NCBI RefSeq assembly: GCF_002483315.1
Contig: NZ_DLHR01000018.1
Location: forward strand, 1-15,358
Direction of reading: 5' to 3'
DNA from: Flavobacterium sp. UBA7663
Lineage (GTDB): Bacteria; Bacteroidota; Bacteroidia; Flavobacteriales; Flavobacteriaceae
Length of the DNA: 15,358 nucleotides
The position numbers and the translations under genes were made by a program. The notes under the pieces were generated by a model. That model had not been told where the DNA came from and made no database searches. It saw nothing but the letters and a program-made list of their open reading frames with translations. The stretch's first letter is position 1. Each line of letters opens with the position of its first letter. Below are positions 7,493-12,296 of the stretch, in pieces.

Positions 7493-8014
7493 CTAAAAGT
7501 TATGAAACCTCTCTAAAACCGTTTCAATTTTAACCTGTCCCTTTATTTTTTCAATTAAGTTGTTTTCTTTGTCATACAACACTAAACAAGGCATAGATTT
7601 AACATCAAAAGTAGAAGCGAAACTAATTTTTGAATCAGATAAAAAATAAATGTTGTCATAATTTAATAACTTATAGTTATTAGCAAATTGTTTGATTTTT
7701 TCAATAGGTTCATACGAAATAAAAACCACTTGAATGTCTTTTAATTGTTCTATATTTTGTTGTACCATTTCTGCTTCGTGGTTACAAAAATCGCATTCAC
7801 TATTAAAGTAGATAAATAGTGTAGGCTTGTTTTGCATTAAATTTTCTTGTGTAAATACTTTATTTTCTAATGTTACATAAGAAAAAATAGGCATTTTTTT
7901 AATGTTTTCAGCCACTTGCTTTTTGTGGTTAATTTTACTCACCACTTTATAACCCATAAATGCAAGTAAACTCAGTACGAGTAATGGTATTACTATTTTT
8001 AGTATTTTTTTCAT
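7493..8014 (-). CDS. Membrane-anchored thioredoxin-like protein (TlpA/redoxin type)
   Basis: A 173-aa protein with an N-terminal membrane anchor (residues 4-22) followed by a thioredoxin fold predicted in the periplasm. Residues 66-80 contain the active-site strand and motif ECDFCNHE, with cysteines C74 and C77. The cis-proline motif is at 141-143 (MPC), with an unusual extra cysteine right after the proline. The family exchanges disulfides or reduces peroxides in the envelope. It lies between the 218-aa membrane protein and the C39 exporter, on the same strand as two precursor peptides that each carry two core cysteines, so a role in making or correcting their disulfide is plausible; this is inference. 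The ATG at 8014 gives a normal signal-anchor. No -7 element is visible in the 56 nt upstream, so it is probably co-transcribed with the 218-aa gene. Confidence 0.85.
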   Translation of the reverse strand: MKKILKIVIPLLVLSLLAFMGYKVVSKINHKKQVAENIKKMPIFSYVTLENKVFTQENLMQNKPTLFIYFNSECDFCNHEAEMVQQNIEQLKDIQVVFISYEPIEKIKQFANNYKLLNYDNIYFLSDSKISFASTFDVKSMPCLVLYDKENNLIEKIKGQVKIETVLERFHNF

Positions 8015-8030
8015 GAAGTTTATAATTTAA

Positions 8031-8067
8031 CTTAGTGAGCCTTGTGTCTTCTTTGTGTCTTTGTGGT
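8031..8067. repeat. Short T/G-rich intergenic repeat
   Basis: Between two genes lies a stretch containing TTGTGTCTT twice (8042-8050 and 8053-8061), followed by TTGTGG. It resembles the CTTTGTG-rich intergenic tracts common in flavobacteria. No function can be given. Confidence 0.35.
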
Positions 8068-8070
8068 TAT

Positions 8071-8727
8071 TCAACTATAATTCAACGTAAAAAACATAAC
8101 CACCACAACCCACAAAAGCAATGCACTACCATAACTACTCGCTACAATTTTAAATCCTAAATCCATGGGTTTACCTTTATCTTTTTCTGTAAAAGTCAGT
8201 TTACCTATAAAATAAGACAACAACAACCAGTATGCCAATTCAAATAAATTCAACACTTGTAACGGATAAATAAACCAAGCGTCTAAACCTTTATAACCAA
8301 TAATATTTAGAGCCGATAACGGAAAAAAATATTGTAAATCTTCTAAAGTATAACTTGTTTGAAAAAAGTAAAACCATACAATTTTTAAAACTCCCACACC
8401 TAAAAAAACAAACTCTGCTTTTACCAGAGCATTAAACAATTGTTTAAAAGTTACTTTATTTTTGCTGTAGAAAAAAGTTCCTATATAGAGTACGCTAGCT
8501 ATCAAAGTTATTTTTATAAATAAAAGTAATGGTATAAATGGATAAGAAAGCCACTGCCATTTTTCCTTTATTTTAAAATATTCTATAATTTGTGATGTGG
8601 TAAGCTGTTCAGAAAGAGAATTATATAATAAAGTATCTAAATGTAGTGTTTTTTTCAAAACTTCGTTTGTTATTATAAAAAATATACACAAAACAGAGTA
8701 CTTTAAAAAAGTATGATTCTTACTCAT
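8071..8727 (-). CDS. Polytopic membrane protein of the peptide-export locus
   Basis: A 218-aa hydrophobic protein that I do not recognise at family level. About five transmembrane segments can be drawn: residues 8-24, 60-88, 105-125, about 152-178 and 195-216. Its general look recalls Yip1-like membrane proteins, but no diagnostic motif is present. It lies between the small-peptide genes and the thioredoxin-like and exporter genes on the same strand, so it is probably part of the same system, as an immunity, sensing or export accessory factor. A strong terminator-like hairpin lies 15 nt before its ATG, so its expression depends either on read-through or on an unidentified promoter. The start at 8727 is the only sensible ATG. 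Confidence is high that it is a gene and low for its role. Confidence 0.75.
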   Translation of the reverse strand: MSKNHTFLKYSVLCIFFIITNEVLKKTLHLDTLLYNSLSEQLTTSQIIEYFKIKEKWQWLSYPFIPLLLFIKITLIASVLYIGTFFYSKNKVTFKQLFNALVKAEFVFLGVGVLKIVWFYFFQTSYTLEDLQYFFPLSALNIIGYKGLDAWFIYPLQVLNLFELAYWLLLSYFIGKLTFTEKDKGKPMDLGFKIVASSYGSALLLWVVVVMFFTLNYS

Positions 8728-8738
8728 TTTTTACGAAT

Positions 8739-8767
8739 TAAAAAAGTAGCAATTGAACTGCTACTTT
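8739..8767 (-). terminator. Terminator hairpin between the small peptide genes and the 218-aa membrane protein
   Basis: On the - strand AAAGTAGCA (8767-8759) pairs with TGCTACTTT (8751-8743) around a 7-nt loop, a perfect 9-bp stem. Further T residues follow, to about 8740. It ends the short precursor transcript and would limit expression of the downstream export genes. Confidence 0.7.
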
Positions 8768-8780
8768 AGATTTATCTTAA

Positions 8781-8876
8781 CTATTTAATTCTTCTATTTC
8801 TCATTCTAATGAAAAATAATAATGAAATAATATTAAAAATTATAACTACATAAAGCATTATTTTTTTTTCAATCAT
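8781..8876 (-). CDS. Small single-helix membrane peptide (31 aa)
   Basis: This short frame encodes 31 residues: MIEKK, a hydrophobic stretch at about residues 6-23 (IMLYVVIIFNIISLLFF), then a strongly basic tail RMRNRRIK. This is a one-helix membrane peptide obeying the positive-inside pattern. Its ATG lies inside the stop region of the preceding 28-codon frame (shared ATGATTGA, 8 nt overlap), which suggests translational coupling. It is followed by a terminator. In this AT-rich DNA such frames can arise by chance; the tandem overlap, the matching architecture and the placement between precursor and terminator argue for a real gene. No family is recognised. Confidence 0.45.
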   Translation of the reverse strand: MIEKKIMLYVVIIFNIISLLFFIRMRNRRIK

Positions 8877-8955
8877 TTTTGAATATTTTAAAACAAATAT
8901 CAAGTATTATCAAAATTGTAAATACACAAAATGCTATAATATAATATCTTTTCAT
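8869..8955 (-). CDS. Small single-helix membrane peptide (28 aa)
   Basis: Twenty-eight residues beginning MKRYY, then a hydrophobic stretch (residues 5-20, IIAFCVFTILIILDIC), then a basic end FKIFKND. It starts 13 nt after the 8969-9000 hairpin on the - strand and overlaps the following 31-codon frame by 8 nt. The positive residues at both ends and the single helix resemble small regulatory or immunity membrane peptides, but nothing ties it to a known family. No Shine-Dalgarno sequence is visible, which is usual in this phylum. Existence and role are uncertain. Confidence 0.45.
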   Translation of the reverse strand: MKRYYIIAFCVFTILIILDICFKIFKND

Positions 8956-8968
8956 TGTTTTTATTGTT

Positions 8969-9000
8969 AAATAGGTTAGTTTTTGATAACTAACCTATTT
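8969..9000 (-). terminator. 13-bp perfect hairpin, probable attenuator after the second precursor gene
   Basis: AAATAGGTTAGTT (8969-8981) and AACTAACCTATTT (8988-9000) form a perfect 13-bp stem with a 6-nt loop. On the - strand it lies 13 nt after the stop of the 52-aa precursor. The T run after it is short (only TTT, then AACAATA), so it may act as an RNA-stabilising end or a leaky attenuator that keeps precursor mRNA in excess over downstream genes, rather than as a full terminator. Confidence 0.6.
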
Positions 9001-9013
9001 ATATTAACCATTT

Positions 9014-9172
9014 TTAGTGTTCGTTGTGTGTGCCATTCCAGCATTCAATTACAGAGCTTCCATTTCCGAAAATCCATCCACCTAAACCTAAAACAATAGC
9101 ACCCATATAATGATAAATACATTTTACACCGCCTATTGTATTTTCCATTTCAACCAAGGACATTTTTTTCAT
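9014..9172 (-). CDS. Double-glycine precursor peptide B (52 aa), bacteriocin-like
   Basis: A 52-aa precursor. The leader MKKMSLVEMENTIGG (residues 1-15) is a classic double-glycine leader with hydrophobic positions at M4, L6, M9 and I13 and GG at -2/-1. C39 cleavage would release a 37-residue core starting VKCIYHYMG. The core is hydrophobic and glycine-rich (GAIVLGLGGWIFGNG, core 9-23), contains a GxxxG motif (core G17-G21), and has exactly two cysteines at core 3 and 29, suggesting a disulfide around the hydrophobic segment. The C-terminus is polar and histidine-rich (THNEH). It lies 20 nt after the 81-aa membrane protein gene and before a hairpin. The substrate of the C39 exporter encoded 1.6 kb downstream is almost certainly this type of peptide. 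The activity (bacteriocin or signal) is inference. Confidence 0.85.
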   Translation of the reverse strand: MKKMSLVEMENTIGGVKCIYHYMGAIVLGLGGWIFGNGSSVIECWNGTHNEH

Positions 9173-9192
9173 TTTCTTAAAATTATAGATTA

Positions 9193-9438
9193 TTAAAATA
9201 AAATATTTAAACCGTTTTTATTTAAAAAAGATAAAACAAATAATATGCTAAATAAAATCATAAATCTTAATTTAGAATGAAGAGAAAGTAATAGAGTAAA
9301 AATAAAACCCACAAGGAGTATTGATAAATTTATATTACTAACATGTTCTTTATTATTTAATATAATAGGTGATAATATTAAAAAAAGCACACCAGATATG
9401 TACCATTCTTTAGATTTATATTTTTGCATACTATTCAT
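9193..9438 (-). CDS. Small three-helix membrane protein, candidate immunity protein
   Basis: An 81-aa hydrophobic protein lying exactly between two precursor peptide genes: it starts 12 nt after the stop of precursor A and ends 20 nt before the ATG of precursor B. Three transmembrane segments are visible: residues 13-28 (YISGVLFLILSPIILN), 37-53 and 58-72, joined by short polar loops. Immunity proteins of class II bacteriocins are typically small, membrane-bound and encoded beside their precursor, so this is the best immunity candidate; no sequence family is recognised. Two ATGs are possible, codons 1 and 4; the first is used here. It might instead be a dedicated accessory factor for export. 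Confidence 0.7.
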   Translation of the reverse strand: MNSMQKYKSKEWYISGVLFLILSPIILNNKEHVSNINLSILLVGFIFTLLLSLHSKLRFMILFSILFVLSFLNKNGLNILF

Positions 9439-9450
9439 TTAAACTTTTTT

Positions 9451-9621
9451 TTAAAAACAATCGCCACTAGCACCAGTTAATACCGCAGCTGCAGAAATTC
9501 CCCAGCCTACAGGTCCAAAAAACAAGCCCCCTATAATAACTAGTCCAGTAATACCGCAATTTCTTTGGTTCATACCTTCTCCCTTCAGATTTTCCATCTG
9601 ATTTAATTCTAATTTTTTCAT
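9451..9621 (-). CDS. Double-glycine-type precursor peptide A (56 aa), bacteriocin-like
   Basis: A 56-aa precursor, first gene of the - strand locus. The leader MKKLELNQMENLKGEG aligns with that of precursor B (shared MKK, L6 and MEN at 9-11, then Gly at 14) but ends in GEG instead of GG. If cleavage needs Gly at -1, it occurs after G16 and releases a 40-residue core starting MNQRNCG. The core is hydrophobic with a dense glycine pattern (IIGGLFFGPVGWG, core 13-25), including a GxxxG motif (core G16-G20), and has two cysteines at core 6 and 39, bracketing the hydrophobic region. The likely product is an exported antimicrobial or signalling peptide, possibly partner of peptide B. The ATG at 9621 is the only start giving a leader. 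Confidence 0.85.
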   Translation of the reverse strand: MKKLELNQMENLKGEGMNQRNCGITGLVIIGGLFFGPVGWGISAAAVLTGASGDCF

Positions 9622-9658
9622 GTTTGTAAAAATTTAGTTATAAAATATTTTGTTTTTA

Positions 9659-9686
9659 ACAAATACCTTTCGCGAAATTGTTTTGT
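9659..9686. promoter_or_regulatory. Dyad with TTTCGCGAAA core upstream of precursor A
   Basis: TTTCGCGAAA (9668-9677) is a perfect 10-bp palindrome. ACAAA (9659-9663) and TTTGT (9682-9686) are inverted around the same axis, giving 10 matching pairs of 14. It sits in the precursor A leader region, 38 nt before the ATG, and its CGCG core stands out in very AT-rich DNA. It could be a second operator or an RNA hairpin. Confidence 0.4.
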
Positions 9687-9709
9687 ACTTCACAAATTTT
9701 AAAAGAATA

Positions 9710-9717
9710 AAAATGTA
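9710..9717 (-). promoter_or_regulatory. Possible -7 element of the precursor operon
   Basis: On the - strand the sequence reads TACATTTT, matching TAnnTTTG at all but the last base, about 89 nt before the precursor A start. Its -33 region would coincide with the palindrome at 9722-9738, consistent with regulated transcription. A perfect match was not found anywhere in 9622-9831 on this strand. Confidence 0.3.
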
Positions 9718-9721
9718 ATCC

Positions 9722-9758
9722 TATTCCTATAAGGAATAACTTAGTCGTAATAGGAATA
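9722..9758. promoter_or_regulatory. Operator candidate: TATTCCT palindrome plus a third half-site
   Basis: TATTCCT (9722-9728), a 3-nt centre (9729-9731) and AGGAATA (9732-9738) form a perfect inverted repeat. AGGAATA recurs at 9752-9758 as a direct copy of the right arm, 20 bp away (about two helical turns). The cluster lies between the divergent regulator gene and the precursor genes, next to both promoters, as expected for the binding site of the Cro/C1-type regulator. Confidence 0.6.
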
Positions 9759-9781
9759 AAATTTATTTTATCAAATAAAAA

Positions 9782-9789
9782 TAAATTTG
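9782..9789 (+). promoter_or_regulatory. Probable -7 element of the regulator gene
   Basis: TAAATTTG matches TAnnTTTG perfectly, 42 nt before the ATG at 9832. The -33 region at about 9762 lies just beside the third operator half-site (9752-9758), suggesting autoregulation. Confidence 0.55.
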
Positions 9790-9831
9790 TATAATTGCAT
9801 AACCCCTAATTTAATGTAAAATAAAACTGAC

Positions 9832-10044
9832 ATGATTAATAATAGGGTGTGTACTAAAATTAAAATACTTCGTCTTGAGAAAAACTTTACTCAAGATTAT
9901 TTAGCAGAACAGCTTAATATTTCACAAAGTTATTACGCAAAAATTGAAAATGGCAAGAAGGAAATGTCAATTAAAATGTTTTTTGATGTTTTAAAAATTT
10001 TGGAAGTTGATATTGTTTCTTTTGTTAGTGAGTTAAAAGAATAA
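9832..10044 (+). CDS. Cro/C1-type (XRE) transcriptional regulator
   Basis: A 70-aa protein consisting almost only of a helix-turn-helix domain of the HTH_3 type. Residues 9-15 form helix 1, 20-29 helix 2 (TQDYLAEQLN) and 31-40 the recognition helix (SQSYYAKIEN), followed by GKKEMSIKMFFDVLKILEVD, which matches helices 4-5 of the fold. There is no sensor or dimerisation domain beyond it. It is transcribed divergently from the precursor operon, with an inverted-repeat operator candidate in the shared intergenic region, so it probably controls the peptide genes and itself. Activator or repressor cannot be told. A strong hairpin terminator follows immediately. Confidence 0.9.
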   Translation: MINNRVCTKIKILRLEKNFTQDYLAEQLNISQSYYAKIENGKKEMSIKMFFDVLKILEVDIVSFVSELKE

Positions 10045-10075
10045 AGTCCCGATTCAATCGGGACTTTCTTTTTAT
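10043..10075. terminator. Bidirectional terminator between the regulator and the rhodanese gene
   Basis: AAAGTCCCGAT (10043-10053) pairs perfectly with ATCGGGACTTT (10057-10067), followed on the + strand by CTTTTTATA. On the - strand the same stem is followed by ATTCTTTT. It begins inside the stop codon of the regulator and lies just beyond the rhodanese stop, so it serves both convergent genes. Confidence 0.85.
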
Positions 10076-10380
10076 AATTTACTTTCTAAACTATTCCAAC
10101 CACCACCATTAATGCAATCAATTCCATGTTGTTTTAAAATGGAAGTAGCTTGACCGCTTCGCATTCCCGAACGGCAACATGCAATAATCGGTTTATTCCA
10201 TTTTTTGATGGTTTCGATATTTCCGTTTAAAACTTGTAAGGCAATATTTTTTGATCCTTTGATATGTCCGTCTCTAAATTCTTCTGGCGTTCTTACATCT
10301 AAAATAATAGCACCTTTTTGAACGTATTCTTGAACTTCGTTCGTTTTATTTCCTAATCCTAAAAAATCTAATATTCCCAT
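10072..10380 (-). CDS. Single-domain rhodanese-like sulfurtransferase
   Basis: A 102-aa protein forming one rhodanese domain. Key features are LDVRTPEEFRDGHIKGSKNI (residues 27-46) and the active-site loop CRSGMRS with catalytic Cys69, followed by GGGWNSL near the end. Such proteins carry a persulfide on the catalytic cysteine and transfer sulfur to cyanide or to protein acceptors. Cys68 next to Cys69 is a small oddity. No signal peptide is evident (MGILDFLGLG is a short amphipathic start), so it is probably cytoplasmic. A -7 element lies 19 nt upstream of the ATG, so it is transcribed independently of the hydroxylase gene upstream. Confidence 0.9.
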   Translation of the reverse strand: MGILDFLGLGNKTNEVQEYVQKGAIILDVRTPEEFRDGHIKGSKNIALQVLNGNIETIKKWNKPIIACCRSGMRSGQATSILKQHGIDCINGGGWNSLESKL

Positions 10381-10399
10381 AATTGTTTCTTTTTTTTGA

Positions 10400-10407
10400 C
10401 AAAGGTA
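10400..10407 (-). promoter_or_regulatory. Probable -7 element of the rhodanese gene
   Basis: Read on the - strand this is TACCTTTG, a perfect TAnnTTTG match, 19 nt before the ATG at 10380. No good -33 TTG is found at the usual distance. Confidence 0.5.
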
Positions 10408-10448
10408 AAGGCGATTGTGTAGCTTTTCAGTAACAAAAGTTACTTTGG

Positions 10449-12221
10449 TTAAACGTTTGCTTTCTCAAAAATCAATTCTAATCCACCGTCAATTAAGTGA
10501 GCAACTTCTGGGCGATTGGTTTTTACTTTTTCTAAATGATTTAAAACTTTATCTACTAAATCCGAATTGTTTTCTTTTTTAGCCAATTCAGCAATCTCAA
10601 CCGATAATAACCAATCATTTGGATGATTTGCTGTAACTGATGCAAAAGCTTCTTTTAAAGTGGTAATTGCCGATTTATTTTCTCTAATATTACGAACACT
10701 TGCATATGATTTCTCCAACTCTTCTCTTTCAGGAGATTTTTTCTGTTTGATGGTTTGCGATGACGGAACGTGATTAATCATGTCAAAACTATTCACATCA
10801 GCTGGGCCTGAAAAAGCAGAAATTACTTTTTTACCAACAGCCATATCGTAAATTCCCCATTCTGGTTGGAAAAGAACAGTATCGTTATGTGTTACTGTAC
10901 AATTTTTGAATTTAATCAATAAAATTTCTCCTTGTAAATTACGAGAACCTGTGATAATTTCTCCTTTAACCGTAATATTTCCTTCAAATTCTAAAGTAAC
11001 TTGTTCGCCTTCATAAATGTCATACGCACGTAAATCTCTTGGACTCATTTCTTCAATCGCCAAGTTGATACCTTTTAGTTTTCCAATTGGCGAACCAAAA
11101 CCTTCAGCATGATATTCCGTTCCGTGACCTACTAATTCTTTTTCTCTGTACGAAAGCGCCGTTTTTCCTATTGTTTGAATATATACAGGTTTTCCTTCAT
11201 TTTCAATTACATTAGTAAAAACTCCTGAAATTTGAATTCCCGTACTCAATTCAATTGTTCCTAACGATTTTGAACTGATTAATTTTTGAACTCCAGATAA
11301 TCCTCCTATTCTCAAAGCCATAGTATTAGCAAATTCCTCTAAAACTGAACTTAATTTAGCAAAATCAGGAGTAACATATAATTGCGGTTGAGGTTTTGTA
11401 ATGTCAAAACTTTGATCTGCCGCTGAAATATCATACGGAATTTTCTTTACGTTATCAGTCATACACCAAGCGCTTTCTCCAATCGAAGAAAGTAAACCTG
11501 CCCCATAAATTTTTGGGTTTTCAACAGTTCCAATCAAGCCATATTCAACTGTCCACCAATGCAGGTTTCTAATGCGTGACATTTCTGATAATTCGCCCAT
11601 ATTATTCTGTAAGAAATCAACTTGCTCTTCTGCTTTTTTAATTGCTGCTTCTGGAGTATCTTCTGCTTCTTTCAAAATCGAAAGTAAACGAATTGCTTCA
11701 TACAATTCATAATCACGAGAAGAGGAGATAGCTTTACAACCAATTTCACCAAAACGTCTTAAATATTCAGCATATTCTGGATTAGCAATAATAGGAGCGT
11801 GACCAGCACCTTCGTGAATAATATCTGGAGCCGGTGTATATTCAATGTGTTCTAACTGGCGAATATCGCAAGCAATAACCAACACATTATAGGCTTGAAA
11901 TTCCATAAAAGCGTTTGGTGGAATAAAGCCATCAACGGCAACTGCAGCCCAACCAATTTCTTTTAAAATACGATTCATTCCATACATATTTGGAATGTTA
12001 TCGATTTCTAAACCTGTTTTTTCTAAACCTTCTAAATATGAATTATGTGCTACTTTTGAAAGATAAGATACATTTTTACGCATTACATAACGCCAAACCG
12101 CTTGGTTTATTGGTGTGTAATCATCATAAACTTGAGGTTTAATGAATTGTTTTAAATGCTTTGGTAATCTGTCAATCAGCGGATTGCTTTCAAAATGCGT
12201 TTCCATAATTTTACTTGTCAT
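10449..12221 (-). CDS. Phenylalanine 4-monooxygenase-like aromatic amino acid hydroxylase, long form
   Basis: A 590-aa protein of the biopterin-dependent aromatic amino acid hydroxylase family, which converts phenylalanine to tyrosine using iron, O2 and a tetrahydropterin. The iron ligands are visible: H136 and H141 in IIHEGAGHAP and E226 in WWTVEYGLIG. The spacing from the second His to Glu is about 85 residues, against 40 in the human enzyme, so there is an insertion (residues about 160-215, charged and helical). After the catalytic part (about residues 30-330) comes a C-terminal extension of about 260 residues without a motif I can name; the usual bacterial enzyme is under 300 aa. Long versions of this kind are known in Bacteroidetes. 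There are two possible ATGs, codons 1 and 6; the first is kept. The AsmA gene ends 75 nt upstream. Confidence 0.9.
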   Translation of the reverse strand: MTSKIMETHFESNPLIDRLPKHLKQFIKPQVYDDYTPINQAVWRYVMRKNVSYLSKVAHNSYLEGLEKTGLEIDNIPNMYGMNRILKEIGWAAVAVDGFIPPNAFMEFQAYNVLVIACDIRQLEHIEYTPAPDIIHEGAGHAPIIANPEYAEYLRRFGEIGCKAISSSRDYELYEAIRLLSILKEAEDTPEAAIKKAEEQVDFLQNNMGELSEMSRIRNLHWWTVEYGLIGTVENPKIYGAGLLSSIGESAWCMTDNVKKIPYDISAADQSFDITKPQPQLYVTPDFAKLSSVLEEFANTMALRIGGLSGVQKLISSKSLGTIELSTGIQISGVFTNVIENEGKPVYIQTIGKTALSYREKELVGHGTEYHAEGFGSPIGKLKGINLAIEEMSPRDLRAYDIYEGEQVTLEFEGNITVKGEIITGSRNLQGEILLIKFKNCTVTHNDTVLFQPEWGIYDMAVGKKVISAFSGPADVNSFDMINHVPSSQTIKQKKSPEREELEKSYASVRNIRENKSAITTLKEAFASVTANHPNDWLLSVEIAELAKKENNSDLVDKVLNHLEKVKTNRPEVAHLIDGGLELIFEKANV

Positions 12222-12296
12222 GTTTGATGTAAAATTACGAATTTTTAAGAAATCAGGAAAGCTTTTTAACGATTTGATAAAACTAATTGCAAATTA

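Noticed and set aside
9101..9112. FGNG in the core of precursor B recalls the YGNG box of class IIa bacteriocins
   Set aside because: It sits mid-core rather than at the N-terminus and lacks the following V-x-C spacing, so class IIa membership is not claimed.
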